Source: Helicobacter trogontum (GTDB lineage: Bacteria > Campylobacterota > Campylobacteria > Campylobacterales > Helicobacteraceae). Taken from it: a stretch of 64,000 nucleotides of DNA. Shown piece by piece: positions 30,259 to 40,310 of the stretch. The stretch lies in the NCBI RefSeq assembly GCF_000765905.2, contig NZ_JRPL02000002.1, positions 1 to 64,000 of the forward strand. Direction: 5' to 3'. The notes under the pieces are model-generated. The model ran no database searches and was not told where the DNA came from. It saw only the letters and a program-made list of their open reading frames with translations. The first letter of the stretch is position 1, and each line of letters opens with the position of its first letter. The translations under genes and the position numbers were made by a program.

Positions 30259-31632
30259 ATGCAAAGACCTGTTTGGAGTTCTCAACTCGCATATATTTTG
30301 ACAGTTGCTGGTGCAACTATAGGTTTTGGATCTACATGGCGTTTTCCTTACATGGTTGGGCAAAATGGTGGTGGTGCGTATGTGCTTACATTTTGTATTG
30401 CGATGATTTTGATTGGAATCCCTATGATTCTTGTTGAAAATGCAATTGGTAGGCGTATGCACAAAAACTCTTTGGATTGCTTTGGTGGTACTGCAAATGG
30501 TAAACCCATATCACCACTTTGGAAAATTATAGGAATCACTGGACTTATTGGTTGTTTTGGCATCATGGCATATTATATGGTTATTGGCGGTTGGGTTTTA
30601 AACTATATCTTTAACAGCTTAACGGGCACGCTTTCCTTGACGCATGTGCTTTCTGCTGGTGAGACAAAGGCATTTTGGCAATCTAGTGTTGTTAATGCTC
30701 CACTTGCCATAAGTATTGCTACTTTCATTTTCGTTTTAGCTAATTATATTGTTTTAACTCGCGGTGTCATCAATGGCATTGAAAAAGCTGCAAAGATTCT
30801 TATGCCTTTGCTTTTCTGTCTTATGATTGGCATGGTTATACGAAATGTTACCCTAGATGGCGCTATAGAGGGTATTAAATATTACTTAACACCTAATTTC
30901 AGTAAAATTACACTTGATTTATTTATTGTAGTCTTGGGGCAGGTATTTTTTGCATTATCTCTTGGCTTTGGCGTTATGATTACGCTTTCATCACATTTGC
31001 ATAAGAATGAAGAACTTATTAAAACGTCTGTAATTACTGGTATTGTCAATACTTTGATAGCGGTTGTAGCTGGATTTATGATTTTTCCTTCGCTTTTTAG
31101 CTTTGGTGTAGATCCTGCTGCTGGTCCTAGTCTTGTATTCCAAAGTCTGCCTATTGTTTTTTCAAAAATGCATGGTGGTACGATTGTTATGATTGCATTT
31201 TTCTGTTTACTTATGCTTGCAGCATTTACTACCTCGTTGCCAAATTTTCAGGTTTTAATTGTTGTATTGGAAGAAAAATTTGGTATAAATAAGAAGTTGG
31301 CGGTGTTTGTTGTCTTGAGTATTGTTTTTGTGCTTGGCAACATTCCATCAATCTTGGGCGATAATGTATGGAGTGATGTAAAGATTTTAGGAAAAAGTAT
31401 ATTTGATGCTTTTGATGATATTAGTGCGACTATATTTTTTATTTTTACCTCTCTTGGTTGTGCTATCTTTGTGGGCTGGGTGCTTAAAGATGAAGCAAAA
31501 CAAGAGATATTGCAAGGAAGCGAAAAATACGAGGGTATTGTAAATATTTGGTTTTTATATGTAAAATATATTATTCCTGTTATTATTTTGGTTGTCTTTG
31601 TCGCAAGTTTTAAAGACAAATTTTTATCATAA
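30259..31632 (+). CDS. Sodium-dependent SNF-family transporter
   Basis: A 457-aa inner membrane symporter of the neurotransmitter:sodium family (LeuT fold), about 11-12 transmembrane segments. The ATG at 30259 is preferred (AAGGA site) over an upstream TTG. The first helix has the Na+/substrate-binding signature AGATIGFGSTWRFPYMVGQ. Later segments include GFGVMITLSSH in the Na2-site region. Substrate is probably an amino acid, but not determinable. It stands alone before glnA. Confidence 0.92.
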   Translation: MQRPVWSSQLAYILTVAGATIGFGSTWRFPYMVGQNGGGAYVLTFCIAMILIGIPMILVENAIGRRMHKNSLDCFGGTANGKPISPLWKIIGITGLIGCFGIMAYYMVIGGWVLNYIFNSLTGTLSLTHVLSAGETKAFWQSSVVNAPLAISIATFIFVLANYIVLTRGVINGIEKAAKILMPLLFCLMIGMVIRNVTLDGAIEGIKYYLTPNFSKITLDLFIVVLGQVFFALSLGFGVMITLSSHLHKNEELIKTSVITGIVNTLIAVVAGFMIFPSLFSFGVDPAAGPSLVFQSLPIVFSKMHGGTIVMIAFFCLLMLAAFTTSLPNFQVLIVVLEEKFGINKKLAVFVVLSIVFVLGNIPSILGDNVWSDVKILGKSIFDAFDDISATIFFIFTSLGCAIFVGWVLKDEAKQEILQGSEKYEGIVNIWFLYVKYIIPVIILVVFVASFKDKFLS

Positions 31633-31751
31633 CATGAAGTAATTGCAGAGCAAGTATATTTATAATATTTGCTATAAACGACACTTTGAATTTTTACACT
31701 TAGCATTGCTGTATTTTATATGTTATTTATTCTTTATTCTATGTAAAATGC

Positions 31752-31757
31752 TATAAT
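31752..31757 (+). promoter_or_regulatory. -10 element of glnA
   Basis: TATAAT lies 36 nt before the glnA ATG, preceded by the AT-rich stretch usual for Helicobacter promoters. AAAGGAGAG then provides a strong ribosome binding site. No sigma-54 element was seen, in line with the loss of nitrogen-regulated glnA control reported for H. pylori. Confidence 0.55.
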
Positions 31758-31792
31758 CTCCGCTTCAGTAAGCAAACAAAGGAGAGTTAAGC

Positions 31793-33235
31793 ATGATTGG
31801 CACACATAATAGCCCAGAATCTATTGAGACTTTTTTTGATTTTTGTAAGGCAAATGAAGTAGAATTTGTAGATTTTAGATTCACAGATATAAAAGGAACT
31901 TGGCATCATATAAGTTTCTCGATGTCAGCCATTGATTCTGATACCTTTAAGGTAGGCATCCCATTTGATGGTTCAAGCCTCGCAGCATGGCAACCTATTA
32001 ATAAATCTGATATGATACTTATCCCTGAACTTGTGCGATACTTTATTGATCCTTTTACTGCAGATACAACAGTCGTTGTGTTCTGTGATATTTGGGATAT
32101 TTATAAAAATGAGCCATATGAGAAATGTCCTAGAAGTATCGTTAAAAAAGCGATGCAACATCTAATTGATTTGGGTATTGGTGATAACGCATATTTTGGA
32201 CCTGAAAATGAATTTTTTGTATTTGATAACATTAAAATGCGAGATTCCGTAAATTGCCAATATTATGAGGTAGATACAGAAGATGGTGAATGGAATCGGG
32301 ATCGATCATTTGAAGGTGGAAGTAACATAGGGCATAGACCAGGCTTAAAGGGTGGATATTTTCCTGTTGCACCAGTTGATTCTCTAGTAGATATTCGTGC
32401 AGAAATGGTAAAAGTGTTAAATCAAGTGGGATTGGAGACATTTGTTGTGCATCATGAAGTAGCACAGGGACAATGTGAAATTGGTGTGCGTTTTGGCAAT
32501 ATGATAGAAGCAGCAGATAATGTGCAAAAGCTAAAGTATGTTGTCAAAATGGTAGCACATCTAAATGGTAAGACCGCTACATTTATGCCAAAGCCCCTAT
32601 ATGGGGATAATGGTAGCGGTATGCATGTGCATATTAGTATATGGAAAGATGGTAAGAATTGCTTTGCAGGTGATAAATATCAAGGGTTAAGTGAAATGGC
32701 ATTGCATTTCTTAGGTGGTGTTTTAAAACATGCAAGAAGTGTAGCAGCCTTTACAAATGCTAGCACAAATTCATATAAAAGATTAATACCAGGGTTTGAG
32801 GCACCAAGTATCTTGACTTATTCTGCACAAAATAGAAGTGCAAGTGTTAGGATTCCATACAATCAAGGGGAAAAAGCAAAGCGAATGGAATTTAGATTCC
32901 CAGATAGCTCAAGCAATCCATACCTAGCTTTTGCTAGTTTATTCATGGCGGGACTTGATGGAATCTGCAAAAAAACAGATCCAGGCGATCCTATGGATAT
33001 CAACCTTTTTGAATTAAGTCTTGATGAAATTAGAGATAAGGGTATCAAGCAGTTGCCACACACACTACGCAGTGCTATTGAAGAAATGTTGGTGGATAGA
33101 GAGTATCTAAAAGAAGGTAATGTTTTTAGTGAAGATTTTTTACAGGTGTATAAGGCATATAAATTTGAAACAGAGATTTGGCCCTGGGAGGCAAGACCTC
33201 ACCCATTTGAATTTATTTCAACCTATAGCTGCTAA
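31793..33235 (+). CDS. glnA: Glutamine synthetase, type I
   Basis: A 480-aa dodecameric enzyme making glutamine from glutamate and ammonia. It has the metal-binding [11 protein letters not shown], the [12 protein letters not shown] latch, the ATP-binding [10 protein letters not shown] and the flap [10 protein letters not shown]. The adenylylation site, normally NLYDLP, reads NLFELS here: Phe406 replaces the modified Tyr, so GlnE control is impossible. H. pylori GlnA is described as lacking this site too. It is monocistronic. Confidence 0.97.
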   Translation: MIGTHNSPESIETFFDFCKANEVEFVDFRFTDIKGTWHHISFSMSAIDSDTFKVGIPFDGSSLAAWQPINKSDMILIPELVRYFIDPFTADTTVVVFCDIWDIYKNEPYEKCPRSIVKKAMQHLIDLGIGDNAYFGPENEFFVFDNIKMRDSVNCQYYEVDTEDGEWNRDRSFEGGSNIGHRPGLKGGYFPVAPVDSLVDIRAEMVKVLNQVGLETFVVHHEVAQGQCEIGVRFGNMIEAADNVQKLKYVVKMVAHLNGKTATFMPKPLYGDNGSGMHVHISIWKDGKNCFAGDKYQGLSEMALHFLGGVLKHARSVAAFTNASTNSYKRLIPGFEAPSILTYSAQNRSASVRIPYNQGEKAKRMEFRFPDSSSNPYLAFASLFMAGLDGICKKTDPGDPMDINLFELSLDEIRDKGIKQLPHTLRSAIEEMLVDREYLKEGNVFSEDFLQVYKAYKFETEIWPWEARPHPFEFISTYSC

Positions 33236-33468
33236 TTTTATTTGACAATTAACTTTTGCTATATATGGGATTATCTATAAGATCTATATGATAGCATATA
33301 GGCTTGTATGATCCATATAAGACCTTATATATTCTTTTTGTTACGCATAACTTCAAAATAAATTTCAAAACCTATAATTATATGCTTATAAAATAGTCAT
33401 AATCACACAAAATCTCTGTGAAATTTAAAAAATAATGTAAAATATAAGAAAGACACAAGGAGAATGGT

Positions 33469-35589
33469 ATGCAAAAAGACAAAGCGACACATACAGAAAT
33501 CGCAAAAAAAGACATGTATTTTAATCGCGAGTTAAGTTGGTTACGTTTTAATACACGTGTTTTAAATGAAGCAAAAAATACAAAAATCCCATTACTTGAG
33601 CGACTAAAATTCTTAGCGATTTATAGCACAAACCTTGATGAATTTTATATGATACGGGTTGCAGGGCTGCAGCGACTTTTTGCAAATGGTGTTATTGAAA
33701 GTGGAGCTGATAAGCTTACGCCACTAGAGCAGCTAAATGCCATACGCACATATATTAACAAGGAAAAAGATATTATTGTAGATCTGTACAATGATATTAA
33801 AAAATCACTTGTGGAAGAAAAGCTTATTTTGCGTAATTTTGATGAACTTGATTCTAGAACAAAGCAAGAGGTGCATAAATACTTCAAAACTTATTTATAT
33901 CCCATCATTGTGCCAATTGTTGTAGATTCTGTACACCCATTTCCACATCTTAACAATCTTAGTTTTGCCATTGCTTTGACATTAAAAAATAAAGAAACAA
34001 ATGAAATAAAATATGGTATGGTGCGTATACCACGAGTTTTAAAGCGTTTTGTGCGTGTGAATTATAACTCTTTTGTATTTACTGAAAGCATAGTGGGTGA
34101 GTTTGCTAGTGAGTTGTTTGAGGGTTATGAGACACTTGCGTATCTGCCATTTAGGGTTACAAGAAATGCGGATATGGAAATAGAAGAAGATGAGGCAGAT
34201 GATTTTATTGCACTTATGAGTGAGGGTTTGAGAGCAAGAAAAAAAGGTGAGATTGTTCGTCTTGAAGTTGGCAGTGCAAACAAAGAGGGCGAGTATGCAA
34301 AATTGCTAGATTTTATCAATACGCAGTTAAAAGTACCAGAAGAAGATGTATATACATATAAAACTCCTATTGGAATGAATGCCTTTTGGGAGCTTGTAGG
34401 GCTAAAAGAATACGCATATCTTACTTTGCCACAATATGTAGCAAAAACTTTACCGCCACTTGGGGATTCTGTAAATATTTTTGATTGCATTGAAAAAGAA
34501 GATATATTGCTTTTTCACCCGTTTGAAAGCTTTGATCCTGTAGTGCAGTTTATACAACAAGCAGCAAAAGATCCTGATGTATTGTCTATCCGCATGACGC
34601 TCTATCGCGTAGGAGCAAAATCTCCTATTGTTAAAGCCCTGACGGAAGCTGCCGAAGTTAAACAAGTGACTGTGCTTGTTGAGTTAAAAGCACGTTTTGA
34701 TGAAGAAAACAACTTGCATTGGGCAAAGGCTCTAGAATCTGCTGGTGCACATGTGATCTATGGTGTGCCAAACTTGAAAGTACATGCAAAAATAGCACTT
34801 GTCATCCGCAAGAAAGGGGAAAAATTGCACGAATATGTGCATTTGAGTTCAGGAAATTATAATGCACAAACTGCAAAAATCTATACAGATGTAAGCTTAC
34901 TTAGTGCAAATCCTGCGTTTGCAAAAGATGCAGTCAAATTTTTTCACTCACTTTCTGCAGGTAGTTCTAAGCGTGTTACGCTTGATACATTATATAGTGC
35001 ACCAACGCAAATTAAAAAGCATCTTTTACAATTGATTGCTGATGAAACAGCACGCAAGGAGCAAGGTAAAATCATCATGAAAGCCAATGCGTGTGTAGAT
35101 ATTGATATTATAAATGCACTTTATAAAGCATCTCAAGCAGGGGTAAAAGTGGATTTAATTATACGTGGGATATGCTGTTTGAAGCCCGGAGTGCCAGGCT
35201 TAAGTGAAAATATTAATGTGTATTCTATAGTGGGTAAATATCTAGAACATGCAAGAATTTATTACTTTAAACATGCAAAAACAAACGTTTATTTTGCGAG
35301 TGCGGATATCATGCCTAGAAATCTGGAGCGTAGGGTTGAGTTATTGACACCAGCGACAAGTCGACATATCGCAGAAAAGCTCATGCAGATTCTAACTTTA
35401 CAACTCAATGATACTATGCAAAGATATGAGTTAAAAAGTGACGGAGAATATCAAAAAGTACCAGCAAAGGAAGGTGGATTGTCCTCGCAGGACGCATGGG
35501 AGCGTATGACAACGCAAATCCATAATGCTAATAAAAAAGTTGATGAGAAAATGAAGCGCCTTGTAACACGCATGATGGGTGAGTCATAA
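33469..35589 (+). CDS. ppk: Polyphosphate kinase
   Basis: A 706-aa PPK1 enzyme that reversibly makes polyphosphate from ATP. The N-terminal domain starts with MYFNRELSWLRFNTRVLNEA. The two phospholipase-D-like halves carry the phosphorylated His in NLKVHAKIALVIRKKG and a second motif around KYLEHARIYYFKH. Other landmarks are LSSGNYNAQTAKIYTDVS and RGICCLKPGVPGLSENI. Length is standard (about 690 aa). It has an AAGGAG site and no operon partner. Confidence 0.97.
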   Translation: MQKDKATHTEIAKKDMYFNRELSWLRFNTRVLNEAKNTKIPLLERLKFLAIYSTNLDEFYMIRVAGLQRLFANGVIESGADKLTPLEQLNAIRTYINKEKDIIVDLYNDIKKSLVEEKLILRNFDELDSRTKQEVHKYFKTYLYPIIVPIVVDSVHPFPHLNNLSFAIALTLKNKETNEIKYGMVRIPRVLKRFVRVNYNSFVFTESIVGEFASELFEGYETLAYLPFRVTRNADMEIEEDEADDFIALMSEGLRARKKGEIVRLEVGSANKEGEYAKLLDFINTQLKVPEEDVYTYKTPIGMNAFWELVGLKEYAYLTLPQYVAKTLPPLGDSVNIFDCIEKEDILLFHPFESFDPVVQFIQQAAKDPDVLSIRMTLYRVGAKSPIVKALTEAAEVKQVTVLVELKARFDEENNLHWAKALESAGAHVIYGVPNLKVHAKIALVIRKKGEKLHEYVHLSSGNYNAQTAKIYTDVSLLSANPAFAKDAVKFFHSLSAGSSKRVTLDTLYSAPTQIKKHLLQLIADETARKEQGKIIMKANACVDIDIINALYKASQAGVKVDLIIRGICCLKPGVPGLSENINVYSIVGKYLEHARIYYFKHAKTNVYFASADIMPRNLERRVELLTPATSRHIAEKLMQILTLQLNDTMQRYELKSDGEYQKVPAKEGGLSSQDAWERMTTQIHNANKKVDEKMKRLVTRMMGES

Positions 35590-36729
35590 TTACAGTTTTG
35601 CATCACATCATAATAGCTGCAATCGCTTAGAATCTAGCCTTATAAAAGTTTGTTGTATGTGAGGGAGAGTAAAATCAGAACATGAGGATATAAAGGGATT
35701 CTAAAATATTACAAGCATATGTAATAATAAGAAGGGCTACAAATAGATTGAAGCATATATTGTATAGAATTGTTTGTGTGTCAAAAGTGTAAAAGCAGCA
35801 TGAGTTTAGGTTGTTGTATAGATCTTATCTATAAACTCCAATATAGCTATAATGCTTACAAAATTATCTAAACAATACGTTTTTTGGTATATTGCAGAAA
35901 CATCTAAGAATAGTTTGTATAGCTTAAAATATTAGAGAATCTTTAACGCTATATCCACAAGCCAAGCTTTGTGTATGTGTTTTAAATGATCATACATGCA
36001 ATATATGCTTTGTCATACAACAAAAAGAGAGTAAATTCTATTAGATTTAGCAATCAAAGATAGAGAGACTAAAAACATCATACATGAAAAATCTTATTAT
36101 CACACAAGTACAAATAGCAACATAGATAGACTTTGTAGCAAAAAAGGATTAAGTTGCAGAATCTCTAAAGATACACCACAAACAAGTATCCAATGTGTTA
36201 TCTTTTATCTGAAGTATCAAATCTATCAATATATTTTATTGACTGGTTTTATATATGCGGAATATTAAGAGGGCTTTATCTTCTTTGTAACCAAAAGGCT
36301 TATTAATCAATCTTACAATAAGATGTTGATAGCAGGATTATTGTTTTCATAAACAACAAAACACAAGCTGATTTCATGGAGTAAAATATTATGATTAGTA
36401 AAGGCTTGTTGTGTTGCCACAATGTGATAAATGTGTTTGCTTAATTATTGTGTATTATGAGATGTTATATTAAAATTTATTCACTAAGTATGCAATCTGA
36501 CAATCTTTTCAAGAACTTCTATGTTTTTGACATGTTGTTTCGCATATGTCCATTTTGCTTAGACGGAAAGCCTTTGTCATATATTAACCAGATTTAATTA
36601 GACAAGCAATAGAATCTTATATCTGATATGTGTGATTAGAAAGTCTTGCTTTCTTGAACCGCAAGGGAATATGTGATAAATTCACAAAAAAAATATAGAA
36701 TCTTTTGTAAAAAAATAAAGGATATATTG
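35590..36729. other. Gene-free 1.1-kb region
   Basis: No gene or RNA gene could be supported in this stretch between ppk and an outer membrane protein gene. Frames are short in all phases. AGAATC or its complement occurs six times (35629, 35697, 35936, 36158, 36611, 36697), well above what base composition predicts. It might be the remains of a lost gene. Confidence 0.5.
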
Positions 36730-37350
36730 ATGTTTTGCGATATGCTTAAGCATTATCTGCATGTTGTTTTGCTATTTATGTTTGGTAATACAAGCTATTT
36801 ATTTTCCCAAAATTATGGGGGCAATTATGATTGGCGTATGCTTGGCGGAGGTCCTTTGCAACTTGTATCATTTCATATTGGGACAAGCACAAGCATAAAT
36901 CGTAATTTTACAGGTTATAATCTTGGTGGGAGTGTAGGATGGAATTATTTATCAAGTTTTTATAATGCGTTTGAGGGTGTTGATCATATATTTGATATGG
37001 GTATACGATTCAAATATATGTTTAATGATTCGGCCATTAAAAGTCATCTTATTGGGACAGAGCTTTATTTTCATTTTCCATGTAGCACAACCAATCTTTT
37101 TCGTCATGCGCCACAGCCTATTTCTCTTGTCGTTGGCGGTGGTGCAATCTTTGCAGAACATAATACTACGCGATTACAGAATCTATCTTTGGGAGAAACA
37201 ACAGGATATTATGTTGAGGTGGGTATCGGACTTTTCAAATACTTTGTGATTAATGCAAATTTGCTATATCGTGCAAGCTTTTTTCAATCAAATACTTTAA
37301 ATATACAGCCAATAGAACATAATCTTCTTGTAGAGTTTGCAATCTTTTGA
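36730..37350 (+). CDS. Outer membrane beta-barrel protein
   Basis: A 206-aa protein from the ATG at 36730, chosen because AAAGGA lies 7 nt ahead; a GTG at 36673 would add 19 residues with no binding site. A signal peptide (KHYLHVVLLFMFGNTSYLFS) precedes a Gly- and aromatic-rich mature part with alternating polar/non-polar residues and a C-terminal FAIF, as in barrel proteins. It resembles Helicobacter-specific small outer membrane proteins. Function unknown. Confidence 0.65.
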   Translation: MFCDMLKHYLHVVLLFMFGNTSYLFSQNYGGNYDWRMLGGGPLQLVSFHIGTSTSINRNFTGYNLGGSVGWNYLSSFYNAFEGVDHIFDMGIRFKYMFNDSAIKSHLIGTELYFHFPCSTTNLFRHAPQPISLVVGGGAIFAEHNTTRLQNLSLGETTGYYVEVGIGLFKYFVINANLLYRASFFQSNTLNIQPIEHNLLVEFAIF

Positions 37351-37460
37351 TGGTTATGTTGTCTTGCATATTGGAGAACTGCAAGTGAAACTTGATGTCA
37401 TTATGTTTTAAGATGGCTTAAAATTCTAAGGTTTAGTCAATTAGGTAAATATCTTGTCAT

Positions 37461-38141
37461 TTAGTCTTTGAGGAATAAAAAGGCTGGTGCAACAAGTGCG
37501 GCTCCAGTATAAATTGGCACAATAGCAGCAGTTATGGCTAAAGCTGGATATGCCATAAAAGGAAAACGAAGTGTAAGCTGCATAGAGTGGTTGGTGGGAG
37601 CATTTGGAATAAAGTCGGCTCTGTAATATAGAGATGCGTGTACAGGGCTTGTCGGTAGAATGAGCATACCAACATCTACGTATGTTCCACCATTTATGCC
37701 TACGTTATCAAGTCTGCCTCCAATACCAAATAATAGACTTGCAATTTGAAAACCTTTAACACTGAGCAATCGTGGATGATAATATGATTCAATACCTAAC
37801 CTATGTGTGCCATAATCTCTTGCATCAAAACCATATTCATATCTACCTTTTAAGCCAATACTGAGGATTTTGCAACCAGTCCCACCAATTCCCATCCAAC
37901 CTATATCAAACGCAAGATGATGGGCTGGAAGGGATTTATCTGTGAGTGTAGGAAGATCTTTATGATTTGGGGACAGGTTGAAACCATACCCATACTCTGC
38001 TCCAAGAATATTACTTAAAGTACTCGCGCGACCTAGACGGTTAAACACGGTATTGCTACAAGCCTTGGCACTGCTGCTTATAAGTATAAGAGTGATGAAT
38101 ACGTATAGCAATTTCTTATATGGATTACTATAAACTAACAA
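37461..38141 (-). CDS. Outer membrane protein of the Helicobacter type
   Basis: A 226-aa protein. No ATG is available, so the TTG at 38141 with GGAG upstream is taken as start. It opens a signal peptide (KKLLYVFITLILISSSAKA). The mature part has repeated short strands with Gly, Tyr and Phe (GYGFNLS, GRYEYGFD, LYYRADF). A hydrophobic stretch near the end (MAYPALAITAAIVPIYTGA) is unusual for a barrel. It converges on the preceding outer membrane protein gene. Confidence 0.6.
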   Translation of the reverse strand: MLVYSNPYKKLLYVFITLILISSSAKACSNTVFNRLGRASTLSNILGAEYGYGFNLSPNHKDLPTLTDKSLPAHHLAFDIGWMGIGGTGCKILSIGLKGRYEYGFDARDYGTHRLGIESYYHPRLLSVKGFQIASLLFGIGGRLDNVGINGGTYVDVGMLILPTSPVHASLYYRADFIPNAPTNHSMQLTLRFPFMAYPALAITAAIVPIYTGAALVAPAFLFLKD

Positions 38142-38442
38142 AATAAGGACTCCAGTATATTTAAGTATGCGTATTGTAATACATGCGTGTAAATGCTATT
38201 TATATAAGAAGCATGATTCTTTGTCATTACAGAATCTAATGATACATGAAACTTGTAGTAAATTTGATAGCAGTGGCTATCAGCCTTATTGCGTTGTTTG
38301 TGTGGATAAACATAAACAAATAAGTATGATGACTTACCTAGAAAGGCTATCATGAATTAGCATTAGAATCAAACTATTTTAATATAAGAACCAGCCCCTA
38401 TTAAGAAAAGACTGGATAGATCCTATTGGTATGTCAATGTGA
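38142..38442. other. Intergenic region before pxpC
   Basis: About 300 bases containing no supported gene. Two short overlapping frames on opposite strands have no binding sites. No strong repeat is visible. Confidence 0.45.
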
Positions 38443-39420
38443 TTATTGTAAACTTTTTTGTAGAGCTTCGAGCTTAGCTTGATAAGCTTTTCTTGCTTCT
38501 AAGGCTTCTTCCATGCTTATTTGCTGAAATTTAACTTTATGGTTTGGTGGCAGTTGCCCCATTTTGTCCAAGTCGCAACTAATAACTGTGCAATACATTG
38601 CAAAGCCACCGCCACTTGGTGCATCACGCAAAAGCACTATAGGTTCATTTCCACCTGGTGCCTGCATGGAACCAACAGGATAGCACGCATCTGTGATGTT
38701 GCTTGGATCACTACCTGCACCAAATGGCTGTGGCAAGTTTTTATATTTAAGTTTTCGCCCATTTTTGAAGCGATAACCTGTCCTATCAGCTTCACTTGAG
38801 ACCACAAAGGTATCTTCAAAAAGCCCTTTTATGGAATCCTCTGTGAGTTTATAATCGTGTAAACCCATGATAACACGCAGTGTTTCAACAGATTCCAATT
38901 TAACCTTATATTCTTCTGGCAAGGTTTTGCCAATTTGTGGCTTTTCTTTGAAATCACCTATTGGTAACATATCTCCTGCTTCCAGCTTTCTACCTTTATA
39001 GCCACCAATACCACCAAGAGGATAGGTAGAACGAGATCCCATAACAATAGGCACATCAATGCCACCTTTCACACAAATATAACTCCTAGCACCGCCACGT
39101 AGGAAATCAAAACTCAATGTCCCACCTTTTGGAATTTCAATAACGCTATGACTAGTCTTTTTTTCACCATTTACAATAGGAGTCATTTCTGCTCCAGTAA
39201 TAGCTACGAAACCACCATCTTCAAATTCCAAAGTAGGTCCCATTAAAGCTACTTCAAGTGCAGCTGCATTTACATCGTTACCTAGAAGTAAGTTCCCAGC
39301 TTTAAAGGACATTTGATCCAATGCTCCACCAGGTGGAATCCCTAAATGATAATATCCATAACGTCCACTATCTTCTACAAAAGTTGCAAGTCCTGGATTT
39401 ATTACTTTGATTTTAGCCAT
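38443..39420 (-). CDS. pxpC: Biotin-dependent carboxyltransferase family protein, PxpC/KipA type
   Basis: A 325-aa protein of the KipA/PxpC (AHS2) family, matching the C-terminal half of allophanate-type carboxyltransferases. The opening VINPGLATFVEDSGRYGYYHLGIPPGGALD is diagnostic, with GGAR-YICVKGGIDVP and SEADRTGYRF following. In many bacteria PxpB and PxpC with PxpA make 5-oxoprolinase. In urea carboxylase the same modules accept CO2 from biotin. It overlaps pxpB by 8 nt. The biotin genes upstream favour a carboxyltransferase role. Confidence 0.88.
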   Translation of the reverse strand: MAKIKVINPGLATFVEDSGRYGYYHLGIPPGGALDQMSFKAGNLLLGNDVNAAALEVALMGPTLEFEDGGFVAITGAEMTPIVNGEKKTSHSVIEIPKGGTLSFDFLRGGARSYICVKGGIDVPIVMGSRSTYPLGGIGGYKGRKLEAGDMLPIGDFKEKPQIGKTLPEEYKVKLESVETLRVIMGLHDYKLTEDSIKGLFEDTFVVSSEADRTGYRFKNGRKLKYKNLPQPFGAGSDPSNITDACYPVGSMQAPGGNEPIVLLRDAPSGGGFAMYCTVISCDLDKMGQLPPNHKVKFQQISMEEALEARKAYQAKLEALQKSLQ

Positions 39421-40309
39421 TGAACACCTCCAAAAGTTTTTTATTATAGTTGTTTGGATTTTGTTGCCAATCTTGTAATGAGAATTTTACATCTGCACTT
39501 TTTAATGTAAATGTCCCATCTTCAACCTCTTTTACAGCTTTATTGTATGCTGCTTCATCAATAGGCTTAAACTTAATGATATCACCAGGTTTTAAAAATA
39601 CCATAGAATCTTTAAAATACTCGAGTTTTTGTGCAGGATCCCATACTGGTGCAGGTGTGATTCCCATCATTTGATAACCACCACCACCACGCACAGCATA
39701 AATACAACCAAAGCATCCACCATGCCCAATAGTAAGCTTTGGTGTGTCAATACGAGCTTTTAAATATTTTGGCACCTCTATCTGCCTTTCTCTCTCTACA
39801 AGTTGATACAGCCATGGTAGTCCTGCCACAAAACCTATCATACTTACAAACCATGGGTTTTCAGAATGTGCTTTAATATAAGATTCTACGCTATCATAAC
39901 CATTTATCTTACTAGCGTATTCTATATCAGTGGTATTTGGATCAAACTTAGAATCTTCAGCTCTTACTTGGTGATTATCCCTAAATCTCATCATTGTGTC
40001 ATGCGTATAAGGATCTTGATAAAATACTGGAAATTCGATGAGCCTTGTTGTAATTTCTGCATTCGTGCTTTGCACTTCCTTCTCTAGCTCTTTGCATATC
40101 TCAAGCACCTTCTTGTAATGTAAAACATCAGGATCAAAAGCAACCATATAAGATGCATTTGCTGGACAAATCTCAGTAATACCTTTGATATTTCTCTCGC
40201 GTAACTTATTGCAAATTGCCATTGCTTGAAAAAATGCTTCAAGGCTCATACCATCTTCACTTACCTCTACATATAAAAATGTATCGCCACCAAATGTATA
40301 TTTAAACAT
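39413..40309 (-). CDS. pxpB: PxpB/KipI-type carboxyltransferase subunit
   Basis: A 298-aa protein of the KipI/PxpB (AHS1) family, longer than the usual 210-240 aa because of an insertion in the middle (about 110-155). The C-terminal part has GFVAGLPWLY, the phrase GGCFGCIYAVRGGGGYQMMGITP and a closing LKPGDIIKFKPI, all characteristic. Partner of PxpC (8-nt overlap) and one base after the biotin carboxylase gene, so a single transcript. Confidence 0.85.
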   Translation of the reverse strand: MFKYTFGGDTFLYVEVSEDGMSLEAFFQAMAICNKLRERNIKGITEICPANASYMVAFDPDVLHYKKVLEICKELEKEVQSTNAEITTRLIEFPVFYQDPYTHDTMMRFRDNHQVRAEDSKFDPNTTDIEYASKINGYDSVESYIKAHSENPWFVSMIGFVAGLPWLYQLVERERQIEVPKYLKARIDTPKLTIGHGGCFGCIYAVRGGGGYQMMGITPAPVWDPAQKLEYFKDSMVFLKPGDIIKFKPIDEAAYNKAVKEVEDGTFTLKSADVKFSLQDWQQNPNNYNKKLLEVFNG

Positions 40310-40310
40310 A

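Noticed and set aside
33284-33301. CTATATG/CATATAG hairpin as glnA terminator
   Set aside because: The stem is AT-only with no following T run, so it would make a poor terminator.
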